In this document: positions 8,745 through 18,040 of the stretch, in pieces
Position numbering within the stretch: the first letter of the stretch is position 1
How the letters are laid out: each line of letters begins with the position of its first letter
Assembly (NCBI RefSeq): GCF_000463015.1
Contig: NC_022247.1
Coordinates: 4,154,001-4,218,000 of the forward strand
Source of the DNA: Variovorax paradoxus B4
GTDB lineage: Bacteria > Pseudomonadota > Gammaproteobacteria > Burkholderiales > Burkholderiaceae_C
DNA length: 64,000 bases
Reading direction: 5' to 3'
Program-made: the position numbers and the translations under genes
Notes under the pieces: model-generated
What the model was told of the DNA's origin: nothing
Databases searched by the model: none
What the model saw: the letters and a program-made list of their open reading frames with translations, nothing else

Positions 8745-9686
8745 ATGACCGGAAAAACAGATCAGCAGCAACAGCACACCGCACAGCGGCTTCGGCTCAA
8801 CCTGCGCCAGCTCGAGGTGTTCGTGGCCACGGCCCGGGGCGGCAGCACGCGCGCCGCGGCCGACCGCGTCGCGCGCTCGCAGTCGGCCGCGAGCAGCGCG
8901 CTGGCCGACCTGGAGTCTTCCGTGGGCGCGCTGCTGTTCGACCGGCTCGGCCGTCGGCTGGTGCTCAACGAGAACGGCCGCGCGCTGCTGCCCAGGGCCC
9001 AGGCCCTGCTCGACCAGGCCGGCGAGGTGGAGGCGCTCTTCAGCGGCGAACATGCGGCGCCGCTGCGCGTGGCGGCCAGCTTCACCATCGGCGAATACCT
9101 GCTGCCCGAGCGCGTGTCGCAATGGACGGCGCTGCACCCGCAGAGCCAGGTGCACCTGCACATTGCCAACACGCGCGACGTGATCGAGGCGGTGGCGGGC
9201 TTCGACGTGGATGTCGGCTTCATCGAGGGGCCGCAAACCCACCCCGACCTCGTGGTGCGCGCTTGGCGCGAGGACGAACTGGTGATCGTCGCCGCGCCGG
9301 GGCACCCGCTCGCCAGGCGCATTGCCACGCACCACCAGCTCTCGCAGGCCACCTGGGTGCTGCGCGAGCACGGTTCGGGCACGCGGCAGGTCACCGATGC
9401 GTGGCTGATCCAGAACCTGGAGCAGGTGCGCGTGGGCTTCGAGCTCGGCAGCACCGAGGCCATCAAGCGCGTGGTGGCCTCGGGCACCGGGCTCGCCTGC
9501 CTCTCGCGCTACACGGTGGCGCAGGCGCTGGAGGACGGCCACCTGATCGAGCTGCGCACGCGGCTGCCGGCAGGCATGCGGCGGCTGGCCACGGTGATGC
9601 ACCGCGACAAGCTGCTCGGCCGCGCGACGGCGGACTTTCTGCGGCATTGCGGGGCGACCGTGCCGCGCACCTCGTCGGTACGCTAG
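8745..9686 (+). CDS. LysR-family regulator divergent to soeABC
   Basis: This is a 313-aa LysR-type transcription factor. The N-terminal winged helix-turn-helix is clear (LRQLEVFVATARGGSTRAAAD ... SQSAASSALADLE), followed by the two-lobed effector domain starting near residue 95. It has the CysB/CbbR-like architecture in which a small ligand controls activation. Its ATG at 8745 lies 82 bases from the preferred soeA start on the other strand, the usual layout for a LysR protein controlling its divergent operon. An imperfect inverted repeat AGCG-N8-CGCT (8725-8740) lies just before the ATG and may contribute to the operator. The effector could be sulfite or a sulfonate, which is inference only. 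Confidence 0.88.
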   Translation: MTGKTDQQQQHTAQRLRLNLRQLEVFVATARGGSTRAAADRVARSQSAASSALADLESSVGALLFDRLGRRLVLNENGRALLPRAQALLDQAGEVEALFSGEHAAPLRVAASFTIGEYLLPERVSQWTALHPQSQVHLHIANTRDVIEAVAGFDVDVGFIEGPQTHPDLVVRAWREDELVIVAAPGHPLARRIATHHQLSQATWVLREHGSGTRQVTDAWLIQNLEQVRVGFELGSTEAIKRVVASGTGLACLSRYTVAQALEDGHLIELRTRLPAGMRRLATVMHRDKLLGRATADFLRHCGATVPRTSSVR

Positions 9687-9827
9687 CCGGCTGCCAGCGG
9701 CAAGGGCGCGTTGCGCCGACCCGGCAATTTGCCCGGGCCGGGCGGGGGTGTCTCGGGGGCTACACACAAGAACCGTAAAACGCCGGCTATCCGCGCGCTG
9801 TCCCCCTCTTTCATCCAGAAAATTCCC

Positions 9828-12632
9828 ATGACATCTCCAGCATCGAGACCGTTCCGCCAGCTCAAGGCCCTGGCCCTGGCACTGGTCGTCGCACTGACCG
9901 CTTGCGGCGGCGGCGGCAACGGCGGGGCCTCCTTCTCGCTGATCCCCCCGCCACCGGCAGGCAGCGCGCCGCCCGGCACCCCGCCATCGCCAGACACGCC
10001 ACCGCCGGGCGCGGAGCCGCCTGTCGCGCCCACATGTGCCGCCACCGTCCCGGCCAATGCGCCCCTCGCGCCCATTTCATCCATCCAGGGCACGGGTGAC
10101 ACCAGTCCCTTGGCGACGCAAGCCGTGACCGTGCGTGGCGTGGTCGTGGGTGACTTCCAGAACACCGGCTCGACAAGCGTGAAGCTGAATGGCTTTTTCG
10201 TGCAGCAGCTCGTGCCCGATGCCGATCCGCTGACCTCCGAAGGCATCTTCGTCTACGCGCCGGGCAACGCCACCCGTGTGGCGGCGGGCGACTTCATCCA
10301 GGTCTCCGGCGTGGTGACAGAGTTCGGCCAGACCGCGGGTGCCGGGCCCAAGCCCGACAGCATCACGCAGATTGCCGGCACGGCCCAGGACCCGGTGGCC
10401 ATCAGCATCTGCGGCAGCGGCGTTGCCCTCGCCCCGACACAGGTCACGCTGCCGGTGGCGGACGACGCCGCGCTGGAGCGCTATGAAGGCATGCTGGTCG
10501 AGATTTCGCAGCCCCTGGCCGTGACGGACATGTTCGAGCTGGGCCGCTATGGGCAGATGGTGCTGGCCTTGAACGGGCGGCAGTTCAATGCCACCAACGG
10601 CAACACGGCGGCCACGCATGCGCAGAACCTGCTCTCGCGCATCGTGCTCGACGACGGGTCCTCGCGCCAGAACCCGAGTCCCATTCCCTACCTGAGCGCG
10701 GCCGGCACCGACGGCACCCGGCGGATGGGCGACACGACGCAGAAGCTGACCGGTATCCTGAGCCACAACTTCGGCGCCTACCGCATCCAGCCCACGGTGG
10801 CGCCCGTGTTCGCGCAGGCCAATGCGCGCCCGGCGACCGCGCCGGTGGTCGGCGGCTCGCTCAAGGTGGCCAGCTTCAACGTGCTCAACTACTTCACCAC
10901 GTTCCAGAATGGGGAAACCGCCTCGGGCCTGACGGGCCAGGGCTGTTCGTTCGGCACCGGTCCCGCATCCGCGGCCAACTGCCGCGGCGCCAACAACCGC
11001 AACGAGTTCGAGCGGCAGCAGGCCAAGATCGTGGCCGCCATCGCGGGCCTAGACGCCGACGTGGTGGGACTGATGGAGATCCAGAACACCGACGTGGCAA
11101 CGAGCGATCTGCTGGCGGCCCTCAACGCCAAGGTGGGCGCGGGCACCTATGCCGCGGTCAACAGCGGCGTGTTCGGCACGGATGCGATCAAGGTCGACAT
11201 CCTGTACAAGCCCGCCAAGGTCCAGCGCGTCGGCAACGCGGTTCTCCCGACCGGCGCGGACCTGGCCGACTACACCGCGGCCAGCGGACGGCCGCCATTA
11301 GCGCAGCGCTTCAGCGCGGTGGGCAACAACGGCGGCTTCTGGTTCGTGGTCAACCACTTCAAGAGCAAGGGCAGCTGCCCCGCCACGGGCGACATCGACC
11401 TGGGCCAGGGCTGCTTCAACCTGGCGCGCGTCCAGCAGGCGAAGGCGCTGAACAGCTTTGTCGGCAAGCTCAAGCTCATGGGCGAATCCGACGTGCTGAT
11501 GATGGGCGACTTCAACAGCTACCTGCTGGAAGACCCGACCAGGGAGCTGGAAGCCGCCGGCAACGAGAGCCTGCTCAAGCGCATGGCCGCCAACGACCGC
11601 TACACCTACGTCTTCGGCGGCGAGACCGGCGCGCTGGACCATGCCTATGCTTCGGCGTCGCTGGGCGCGCAGGTCAGCGGCGTGAGCGTGTGGCATATCA
11701 ACGCCGACGAGCCGACCGCGCTCGACTACAACACCGACTTCACCACCGACGACCGCTATGCGCCCACGCCCTTCCGGGCGTCGGACCATGACCCCGTGCT
11801 CGTCGGCCTGACTCTGGCTGCCGATGCGGCAGTGACGCAGCCCATCGTCACCGCGTCGATACCTGTGGCCGTCAAGGTCGGCGAAACCTACAGCGTGAAC
11901 ATCTCGGAAGCGCTGCCCGGCGGCTCGACCACGCTGTCTTCTCTTGCAGTCGATTGGGGAGACGGCACCGCCGCCACCACTGCGCCGGGCACGGGCACCG
12001 TCACCCACACCTATGCGGCTGCCGGCACCTTCAACGTCGCGGTCACGCTGACCAACTCCGCCGGCCAGACCGCCACCCAATCAGGCAGCGTGAACGTCAG
12101 CACCGTGGTGGTGGTGACGCCGCCGGCGGACCACGAGCTGTTCTTCAGCGAATATGTGGAAGGCACGTCGAACAACAAAGTGATCGAGATCTACAACCCG
12201 ACCGCGGCGGCCGTGGACCTGAGCCTGTACACCGTCAAGCTGTATGCGAACGGCGCGACCGCGCCGACCAACTCCCTCCCGCTGACCGGCTCGCTGCCGG
12301 CCGGCGGTGTGCTGGTGCTGGCCAACGCCAGTGCCGCGGCGGCCTTCAAGCCGACCGGCACGATCACCAGCGGCGTCGCCAACTTCAACGGCGACGATGC
12401 GCTGACGCTCGAAAAATCCGGCGTGGTCGTCGACCGGTTCGGCCAGCTCGGCGTGGACCCCGGAACGGCCTGGACCGGCGGCGGCGTCGGCACGCAGGAC
12501 CAGACCCTGCGCCGCAAGCCCGGCATCACCGCGGGCGATGCCGACGCAGGCGCCGCGTTCGATCCGTCGTTGCAATGGGACAGTTTTCCGGTGGACACCT
12601 CCTCCGACCTGGGCGCGCACTCGGTGAATTGA
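9828..12632 (+). CDS. ExeM/NucH-family extracellular endonuclease lipoprotein with PKD and lamin-tail domains
   Basis: This 934-aa protein has a signal peptide ending in the lipobox LTAC near residue 24, so it is probably lipid-anchored and exported. An OB-fold region (about residues 80-330) precedes an endonuclease/exonuclease/phosphatase domain (about 345-660) with VVGLMEIQN, MMGDFNSYL and ASDHDPV, the acidic and His residues of Mg-dependent DNases. A PKD domain (about 690-760, VDWGDGT ... HTY) and a lamin-tail domain (about 770-900, SEYVEGTSNNKVIEIYNP) follow. Related ExeM/NucH enzymes degrade extracellular DNA for phosphate or biofilm turnover. The ATG at 9828 was chosen because the signal peptide begins there. 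It has no clear link to its neighbours. Confidence 0.88.
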   Translation: MTSPASRPFRQLKALALALVVALTACGGGGNGGASFSLIPPPPAGSAPPGTPPSPDTPPPGAEPPVAPTCAATVPANAPLAPISSIQGTGDTSPLATQAVTVRGVVVGDFQNTGSTSVKLNGFFVQQLVPDADPLTSEGIFVYAPGNATRVAAGDFIQVSGVVTEFGQTAGAGPKPDSITQIAGTAQDPVAISICGSGVALAPTQVTLPVADDAALERYEGMLVEISQPLAVTDMFELGRYGQMVLALNGRQFNATNGNTAATHAQNLLSRIVLDDGSSRQNPSPIPYLSAAGTDGTRRMGDTTQKLTGILSHNFGAYRIQPTVAPVFAQANARPATAPVVGGSLKVASFNVLNYFTTFQNGETASGLTGQGCSFGTGPASAANCRGANNRNEFERQQAKIVAAIAGLDADVVGLMEIQNTDVATSDLLAALNAKVGAGTYAAVNSGVFGTDAIKVDILYKPAKVQRVGNAVLPTGADLADYTAASGRPPLAQRFSAVGNNGGFWFVVNHFKSKGSCPATGDIDLGQGCFNLARVQQAKALNSFVGKLKLMGESDVLMMGDFNSYLLEDPTRELEAAGNESLLKRMAANDRYTYVFGGETGALDHAYASASLGAQVSGVSVWHINADEPTALDYNTDFTTDDRYAPTPFRASDHDPVLVGLTLAADAAVTQPIVTASIPVAVKVGETYSVNISEALPGGSTTLSSLAVDWGDGTAATTAPGTGTVTHTYAAAGTFNVAVTLTNSAGQTATQSGSVNVSTVVVVTPPADHELFFSEYVEGTSNNKVIEIYNPTAAAVDLSLYTVKLYANGATAPTNSLPLTGSLPAGGVLVLANASAAAAFKPTGTITSGVANFNGDDALTLEKSGVVVDRFGQLGVDPGTAWTGGGVGTQDQTLRRKPGITAGDADAGAAFDPSLQWDSFPVDTSSDLGAHSVN

Positions 12633-12634
12633 GC

Positions 12635-12656
12635 GCGGCCCTCAGGCCGGCCGCGA
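12635..12656. terminator. Possible bidirectional hairpin between convergent genes
   Basis: A perfect 7-bp stem CGCGGCC/GGCCGCG with an 8-base loop spans the junction of the nuclease gene and the convergent GntR gene, running into the GntR stop. No U-tract follows, so it is a weak terminator candidate. Confidence 0.3.
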
Positions 12657-13412
12657 CAGCAGGTGCACGTACTCGTACTGCGCCGTGTTGATGGTCGAGA
12701 CGCGGTACTCCACCGGCTTGTCGCCGAAGGTGAGCGCGGTGCGCCGCACCTCCATCACCGGCGCGCCCGGCGCCACGCCCAGGATGCGCACCACGCTGCG
12801 GTCGGCCGCCATCGCGCGTGCGCGCTCGCGCGCCAGCGTCACGGTGATGCCGAACTCGGTCTGGTAGAGGTGGTAAATGGTGCTCGGCCGCTCGCGAAAG
12901 CGCTTCTCGGTCAGGCCCTTGAAGAGCAGCGCCGGCAGCGTGAGCCGGTCGTGGATCACCGCCCTGCCCTGCAGCAGCAGCCGGTTGTCGATCTGGATGG
13001 CCGGCTCGCCCGTTCGCAGGCCCAGCGCCTGCGCGGGCTCCTCGTCCATGCGCACGCGCTCGAAGGCGACGAACTCCACCTGCGGCGCCTGCCGCAGGCC
13101 GTCGCTGCGCTCCACATGGAAGAACTGGAACATGAAGCGATCGTCGTTGTGCACCGCAACGAAGGTGCCGCGCCCCTGCCGCCGCACGAGGATGTGCTCG
13201 GCCACGAGATCGTCGGTCGCGTGGCGCAGCGTGCCGATCGACACGCCGAGCGCCGCCGCCAGCTCGCTCTCGCTCGGCAGCACGCTGCCGGCCGCGCAGC
13301 GCCCCGACTCGATGGCGCGCAGCAGCGAACGCTTGACGAGCCGGTAGAGCGGCGCGCCCGCCGACTCGGCGGGAATCGGTTCGAACGCGGAGATGTCTGT
13401 CGAGCGGGGCAT
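12642..13412 (-). CDS. GntR/HutC-family regulator, likely of the suy operon
   Basis: This is a 256-aa regulator with an N-terminal GntR winged helix (LYRLVKRSLLRAIESG, LPSESELAAALGVSIGTLRHA, RQGRGTFV) and a C-terminal UTRA ligand-binding domain of the HutC type. It is usually a repressor released by a pathway metabolite. It is divergent from suyA with a 126-base gap that contains an inverted repeat, so the sulfolactate operon is the obvious target. The start at 13412 (MPRSTDIS) is preferred; an in-frame ATG at 13433 would add seven residues. The effector may be sulfolactate or pyruvate, which is inference. Confidence 0.87.
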   Translation of the reverse strand: MPRSTDISAFEPIPAESAGAPLYRLVKRSLLRAIESGRCAAGSVLPSESELAAALGVSIGTLRHATDDLVAEHILVRRQGRGTFVAVHNDDRFMFQFFHVERSDGLRQAPQVEFVAFERVRMDEEPAQALGLRTGEPAIQIDNRLLLQGRAVIHDRLTLPALLFKGLTEKRFRERPSTIYHLYQTEFGITVTLARERARAMAADRSVVRILGVAPGAPVMEVRRTALTFGDKPVEYRVSTINTAQYEYVHLLSRPA

Positions 13413-13447
13413 GGCGCATTGTGGTGGCCGCATCGCGATTCATCCAA

Positions 13448-13461
13448 GTCATTCATATGAC
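13448..13461. promoter_or_regulatory. Inverted repeat in the GntR-suyA intergenic region, possible operator
   Basis: GTCAT-N4-ATGAC lies 36 bases before the GntR start on one side and 78 bases before suyA on the other. A TTGACA hexamer (13466-13471) facing suyA sits just beside it, although no convincing -10 box follows. The arrangement fits repressor binding over a promoter. Confidence 0.4.
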
Positions 13462-13538
13462 CTGTTTGACATGCGGAGACGCGCACTCGGACACTGGCCC
13501 GGCTGCAAATTCTCAGCGAGTCACAACAGGAGACAACG

Positions 13539-13820
13539 ATGATTCATTTCGTTCTGCACGACGCGAAGGACACGGTCGCGGTCGTGGTGGTGGAAGGCGT
13601 CAAGGCCGGCATGTCGCTCAGCGGCTGGATCATGGACGAGGACCGCATGACCAGCGTCGATGCGCGCCAGGACATTCCGATCGGCCACAAGGTCGCGCTC
13701 AAGGACATGGCAACCGGCGACACGGTGTGGAAGTACGGCATCGACATGGGCAAGGTGGTGGCGCCGATCAAGGCCGGCGAACACGCGCACGTCCAGAACA
13801 TCAAGACCAAGCGCTGGTAG
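13539..13820 (+). CDS. suyA: SuyA-like small subunit, (2R)-sulfolactate sulfo-lyase (SAF domain)
   Basis: This 93-aa protein is a stand-alone SAF domain of the UxaA (altronate dehydratase) N-terminal type ([24 protein letters not shown]). In UxaA-family lyases this piece is fused to the large catalytic domain; in sulfolactate sulfo-lyase it is the separate SuyA subunit. With SuyB it would cleave (2R)-3-sulfolactate to pyruvate and sulfite in the cytoplasm. An AGGAG ribosome site precedes the ATG. It is the first gene of suyA-suyB-slcC-comC-Bug, a gene content matching known sulfolactate clusters. A generic two-subunit UxaA-type dehydratase for a sugar acid is the main alternative. Confidence 0.78.
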   Translation: MIHFVLHDAKDTVAVVVVEGVKAGMSLSGWIMDEDRMTSVDARQDIPIGHKVALKDMATGDTVWKYGIDMGKVVAPIKAGEHAHVQNIKTKRW

Positions 13821-13872
13821 GCCCTGCCCCGCTTCGCCAATTCCACATCACCCACGAATCCGAAAGAACCGC

Positions 13873-15048
13873 ATGTCCGTCATTTCCAAAGACACCACCT
13901 TCCTCGGCTACCGCCGCGAAAACGGCCGCGTCGGCGTGCGCAACCACGTCATCATCCTGCCGCTGGACGATCTCTCCAACGCGGCCGCCGAAGCGGTGGC
14001 CCACAACATCAAGGGCGCGCTCGCCATTCCGCATCCCTACGGCCGCCTGCAGTTCGGCGCCGACCTGGAGCTGCACTTCCGCACGCTGATCGGCGCGGGC
14101 TGCAACCCGAACGTGGCGGCGGTCGTCGTCATCGGCATCGAGGACAGCTGGACGCAGAAGGTGGTCGACGGCATCGCCACCACGGGCAAGCCGGTGGCCG
14201 GCTTCGGCATCGAGGGCCACGGCGACCACGACACCATCCTGCGCGCGAGCAAGGTGGCGCGCGAGTTCGTGCAGGCCGCCAGCGAGAAGCAGCGCGAGCC
14301 CTGCGGCATCCACGAACTCTGGGTCTCGACCAAGTGCGGCGAGAGCGACACCACCTCGGGCTGCGGCTCCAACCCCACCGTGGGCAACGCCTTCGACAAG
14401 CTCTACGAGACTGGCAACACGCTGGTGTTCGGCGAGACCTCCGAGATCACCGGCGGCGAGCGCATCGTGGCCGACCGCTGCCGCACGCCCGACGTGAAGG
14501 AGCGCTTCATGTTCATGTTCAACCGCTACCAGGACATGATCAACCGCCACAAGACCAGCGACCTGTCGGACTCGCAGCCCACCAAGGGCAACATCGCGGG
14601 CGGCCTGACGACCATCGAGGAAAAGGCGCTGGGCAACATCCAGAAGATCGGCAAGAAGTGCATGGTGGACGGCGTGCTCGACAAGGCCGAGGTGCCGACC
14701 GGCCCGGGCCTGTGGTTCATGGACTCGTCCAGCGCGGCGGCCGAGATGGTGACGCTATGTGCTGCGTCGGGCTACGCGGTGCATTTCTTCCCCACGGGCC
14801 AGGGCAACGTGATCGGCAACCCGATCCTGCCGGTCATCAAGATCTGCGCCAACCCGCGCACCGTGCGGCTGATGAGCGAGCACGTCGACGTCGACACCTC
14901 GGGCCTGCTGCAGCGCGAGATGACGCTCGACCAGGCCGGCGACCAGCTGCTCGAATGCATGCTGCGCACCGCCAACGGCCGGCTCACCGCGGCGGAAGCG
15001 CTGGGCCACCGCGAGTTCGTGATGACGCGGCTGTACGAGTCGGCCTGA
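13873..15048 (+). CDS. suyB: SuyB-like large subunit, (2R)-sulfolactate sulfo-lyase
   Basis: This is a 391-aa catalytic subunit of the UxaA/GarD lyase family. It begins [19 protein letters not shown], the typical start of UxaA C-terminal domains. It has family motifs CGGSDTTSG-like ([17 protein letters not shown] near residue 160) and [18 protein letters not shown] near residue 240. Conserved cysteines suggest the Fe-dependent lyase mechanism of the family. Length and the separate SAF partner match SuyB. The two dehydrogenases that follow are those that interconvert (S)- and (R)-sulfolactate, which strongly favours the sulfo-lyase assignment over altronate or galactarate dehydratase. Confidence 0.78.
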   Translation: MSVISKDTTFLGYRRENGRVGVRNHVIILPLDDLSNAAAEAVAHNIKGALAIPHPYGRLQFGADLELHFRTLIGAGCNPNVAAVVVIGIEDSWTQKVVDGIATTGKPVAGFGIEGHGDHDTILRASKVAREFVQAASEKQREPCGIHELWVSTKCGESDTTSGCGSNPTVGNAFDKLYETGNTLVFGETSEITGGERIVADRCRTPDVKERFMFMFNRYQDMINRHKTSDLSDSQPTKGNIAGGLTTIEEKALGNIQKIGKKCMVDGVLDKAEVPTGPGLWFMDSSSAAAEMVTLCAASGYAVHFFPTGQGNVIGNPILPVIKICANPRTVRLMSEHVDVDTSGLLQREMTLDQAGDQLLECMLRTANGRLTAAEALGHREFVMTRLYESA

Positions 15049-15073
15049 GCGCGCCCGCGCAACGGAAAGCATC

Positions 15074-16003
15074 ATGAAGCGGATAGTGATTGCGGAGTTC
15101 ATGGACGCCGCCGCGGTTGCGCAATTGCGCGAGCGGCACGACGTTCTCCACGACGTGGCGCTGGTGGACGACGGCGCCCGGCTCTACAAGGAAGCGAAGT
15201 GGGCCCATGCGCTCATCGTGCGCAACCGCACGCAGGTGCGCGGCGAACTGCTGGATGCGCTCACGCAGTGCACGGTGGTGGGCCGCCTGGGCGTGGGCCT
15301 CGACAACATCGACGTGGCGGGCTGCGAAGCGCGCGGCATCCGGGTGATTCCGGCCACGGGCGCCAATGCATTGAGCGTGGCCGAGTACGTGATTGCGAGC
15401 GCCATGATGCTGCTGCGCGGCGCCTACGGCTCCACCGCCGCGGTGGCGGCGGGGCGCTGGCCGCGCAACGCGCTGTCGAACGGGCGCGAGCTCTCGGGCA
15501 AGACGCTCGGGCTGGTCGGCTTCGGCGCCATCGGGCAGCTGACGGCGCGGCTCGCGCAGGCGCTCGGCATGCGCACGGTGGCCTTCGATGCCATGATGGA
15601 CGGCAGCCACCCGGCCTTCGGCGCAACGGGCACGCAGCCGCTGGGCCTCGACGCGCTGCTGGCGCAGGCGGACGTGGTGAGCCTGCACCTGCCGCTGGTG
15701 GACAGCACGCGCAACCTCTTCCATGCGGCGCGCATCGCGGCCATGAAGGGTGGCGCGGTGCTCGTCAACACCTCGCGCGGCGGCATCGTCGACGAAGCCG
15801 CCGTGGCGCTTGCGCTGCGCGAAGGCCGGCTCGGCGGCGCAGCGCTCGATGTGTTCGATGCCGAGCCGCTCGCGGCCAGCCCGCATTTCGAGGACTGCCC
15901 CAACCTGCTGCTGACACCGCACATCGCGGGCGTGACGGCCGAGTCGAACGAGCGCGTAAGCAGCCTCATTGCACAGAAGGTGCTGGAGGCGCTGGAACCG
16001 TGA
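15074..16003 (+). CDS. slcC: SlcC-like (S)-sulfolactate dehydrogenase (D-2-hydroxyacid dehydrogenase family)
   Basis: This is a 309-aa NAD-dependent dehydrogenase of the D-2-hydroxyacid family. It shows the Rossmann motif LGLVGFGAIGQ near residue 140, the substrate-binding VGRLGVGLDNID near residue 72, the catalytic Arg in VNTSRGGIVDE and the His of TPHIAG. In the sulfolactate pathway SlcC oxidises (S)-sulfolactate to sulfopyruvate, which ComC then reduces to the (R)-isomer used by SuyAB. It sits 25 bases after suyB and overlaps comC. The specific substrate is inferred from context; by sequence alone it is a generic 2-hydroxyacid dehydrogenase. Confidence 0.77.
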   Translation: MKRIVIAEFMDAAAVAQLRERHDVLHDVALVDDGARLYKEAKWAHALIVRNRTQVRGELLDALTQCTVVGRLGVGLDNIDVAGCEARGIRVIPATGANALSVAEYVIASAMMLLRGAYGSTAAVAAGRWPRNALSNGRELSGKTLGLVGFGAIGQLTARLAQALGMRTVAFDAMMDGSHPAFGATGTQPLGLDALLAQADVVSLHLPLVDSTRNLFHAARIAAMKGGAVLVNTSRGGIVDEAAVALALREGRLGGAALDVFDAEPLAASPHFEDCPNLLLTPHIAGVTAESNERVSSLIAQKVLEALEP

Positions 16004-17001
16004 CGACGATGAGTCTTCCACAAGCGCGGAGCGCCGTGGCCACGGCCCTGCGCGCGGCCGGCGCGAACGAGGCGATGGCGGCGGCCGCCGCACGCGCACT
16101 GGTGCTGGCCGAGGCGCAGGGCCTGGGCTCGCACGGCCTCGCCCGCGTGGCCCAGTACGCCACGCACCTGCGCAACGGCCGGGTGAACGGCGACGCGGTG
16201 CCGACGCTGCGCCGACAGAAAGGCGCGGCGGCGCTGATCGATGCGCACGAGGGCCTGGCCTTCGCCGCCTGCGAGATGGCCATTGCCGAGGCCATCGGCC
16301 GCGCGCGCGACTTCGGCATTGCGATTGCGGGCGTCACGGGCAGCCACCATTGCGGCGTGGTGGTCGACCATTTGCGGCCGGTGGCCGAGGCCGGCATGGT
16401 CGGGCTCGGCTTTGCCAACTCGCCGGCCGCGATGCCGGCGGCCGGTGGGCGCCATCCCATCTTCGGGACCAATCCGGTGGCGGCGATGTTCCCGCGCCGC
16501 GATGCGCTGCCCCTCGCCATCGACCTGAGCCTTTCGGAAGCGGCGCGCGGCAAGGTCATGGTGGCCGCGAAGCAAGGCAAGGCCATACCGATCGGCTGGG
16601 CCGTGGACCGCAACGGCCGGCCGACCACCGACGCGCAGGCTGCGCTCGAAGGCTCGATGCTGCCCATCGGCGCGGCCACGAGCCCCAAGGGCGCGATGCT
16701 GGCGCTGGTGGTCGAGTTGCTGGTCACGGCGCTGATCGGTGCGCAGTTCGGCTTCGAGGCATCGAGCTTCTTCGAGGATGCCGGCAACCGGCCGCGCATC
16801 GGCCAGGCCTTCATCGTCATCGACCCCGGCGCGCTCGCGGGCTCTGCGGGCTACCTCGACCGCGTCGAGGTGCTGGTGGGCGAGATGCTGCGCGACGACG
16901 GCGTGCGCCTGCCCGGCGCGCGGCGCGAGGAGCTGCGGCTGCGCGCCGAGGCGGAGGGCATCGAGGTGCCCGAGGCGCTGCTCGCGCAGTGGCGAAGGTA
17001 G
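16000..17001 (+). CDS. comC: ComC-like (R)-sulfolactate dehydrogenase (malate/L-lactate dehydrogenase-2 family)
   Basis: This is a protein of about 333 aa of the LDH2/MDH2 oxidoreductase family, which has its own NAD(P) fold. Landmarks are QGLGSHGLARV near residue 45, the catalytic His in GVTGSHHCG near residue 115, IFGTNPVA, and the SPKGAMLA segment. In sulfolactate degraders ComC reduces sulfopyruvate to (R)-sulfolactate and works with SlcC as a two-enzyme epimerase. A GTG at 16000 overlapping the slcC stop and preceded by GGAGG is preferred; an ATG three codons later (16009) is possible. Other LDH2 substrates such as malate or ureidoglycolate are unlikely in this operon. Confidence 0.77.
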   Translation: MTTMSLPQARSAVATALRAAGANEAMAAAAARALVLAEAQGLGSHGLARVAQYATHLRNGRVNGDAVPTLRRQKGAAALIDAHEGLAFAACEMAIAEAIGRARDFGIAIAGVTGSHHCGVVVDHLRPVAEAGMVGLGFANSPAAMPAAGGRHPIFGTNPVAAMFPRRDALPLAIDLSLSEAARGKVMVAAKQGKAIPIGWAVDRNGRPTTDAQAALEGSMLPIGAATSPKGAMLALVVELLVTALIGAQFGFEASSFFEDAGNRPRIGQAFIVIDPGALAGSAGYLDRVEVLVGEMLRDDGVRLPGARREELRLRAEAEGIEVPEALLAQWRR

Positions 17002-17047
17002 ACGCCACCGATCGCCACGACCCTACACAACAACAGGAGACAACACG

Positions 17048-18040
17048 ATGAAACGACGCGAATGGATGCAGGGGACCGCCGCCCTGGCGGCGACGGGATC
17101 GCTGGGCTCGCTCATGCCGATGCTTGCCAGGGCGCAAGGCGGCGACTACCCCAGGCCGGACGCCACGCTGCGCTACGTGGTGCCCTTTCCGCCGGGCGGC
17201 CTGACGGACGTGATGGCGCGGCAGATCGGCCAGCAGCTGGGCGAGCGCTGGAAGGTCAACGTGCTGGTGGACAACCGGCCCGGCGGCAACGGGCAGATCG
17301 GCGCCGACCTGGTGGCCAAGGCGCCGCCCGACGGCAACACGCTGCTCGCGGTCACGCTGACGCACGCGGCCAACGTGACGCTGTTCCCGAAGTCGCCGTT
17401 CAGCTTCCAGAAGGACCTGCGGCCGGTGGCGCTGCTGGCCGGCAGCCCGATGCTGATCGTGGTGCCCGTGGCCAGCCCCATCCAGGACCTGAAGGGCCTG
17501 GTCGCGGCGGCGAAGGAGCGCAAGCTCAACGCCGGCTCCAGCGGCAACGGCACGCCGCCTCACCTGACGCTCGCGCTGTTCAACGACCTGAACAAGTCGG
17601 CCATCCAGCACGTGCCCTACAAGGGCGGCGCGCCATGCATCACCGATCTCATCGGCGGCCAGCTCGACGTGGTGTTCTCGAACATCCCGGAGTCGATCGC
17701 GCACGTGAAGGGCGGAAAACTGCGCGCGCTCGCGATCGCGAGCAAGGCCCGCTACCCCTTGCTGCCCGAGGTGCCGACCACCGCCGAAGCCGGCATGCCC
17801 GCGCTGCAGGTCGAGAACTGGACCGGCATGATGGCGCCGGCCGGCATGCCCGACGCCGCGGTGCAGAAGCTGGGCGCGGAGGTGGTGAAGATCCTCACGC
17901 AGCCCGGCCTGGACGAGCGCATGCGCCAACAGGGCTTCGTGATCGATGCGCGCGGGCCGGACCGCTTCGCGCCTTTCCTGGCCGACGAGATCGCGCGCTG
18001 GGCGCACGTCATCAAGGCGGCGTCTATCCAGCCCGGCTGA
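17048..18040 (+). CDS. Bug-family (TctC-like) periplasmic solute-binding protein, suy operon
   Basis: This 330-aa exported protein is of the Bug/TctC family. It has a signal peptide with twin arginines (KRREWMQGTAALAATG) ending at ARAQG near residue 30. Family motifs follow: VVPFPPGGLTDVMAR near residue 48, DNRPGGNGQIGADLVAKAPPDG near residue 80, and HVPYKGGAP. Bug proteins bind carboxylates; some work with TctAB permeases, but many are orphans, and no permease gene is present here. As the last gene of the suy operon it probably captures sulfolactate or a related sulfonate. Its 3' end overlaps the convergent ackA by 17 bases. Confidence 0.86.
   Translation: MKRREWMQGTAALAATGSLGSLMPMLARAQGGDYPRPDATLRYVVPFPPGGLTDVMARQIGQQLGERWKVNVLVDNRPGGNGQIGADLVAKAPPDGNTLLAVTLTHAANVTLFPKSPFSFQKDLRPVALLAGSPMLIVVPVASPIQDLKGLVAAAKERKLNAGSSGNGTPPHLTLALFNDLNKSAIQHVPYKGGAPCITDLIGGQLDVVFSNIPESIAHVKGGKLRALAIASKARYPLLPEVPTTAEAGMPALQVENWTGMMAPAGMPDAAVQKLGAEVVKILTQPGLDERMRQQGFVIDARGPDRFAPFLADEIARWAHVIKAASIQPG

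Noticed and set aside
5846..9778. 1310-codon plus-strand open frame opposite soeA
   Set aside because: It mirrors soeA codon positions and has no motif; the minus strand encodes a complete molybdopterin oxidoreductase.
13539..15048. Altronate or galactarate dehydratase
   Set aside because: The SAF domain is a separate subunit and the operon encodes two 2-hydroxyacid dehydrogenases beside xsc, which fits sulfolactate sulfo-lyase better than hexuronate genes, none of which is nearby.
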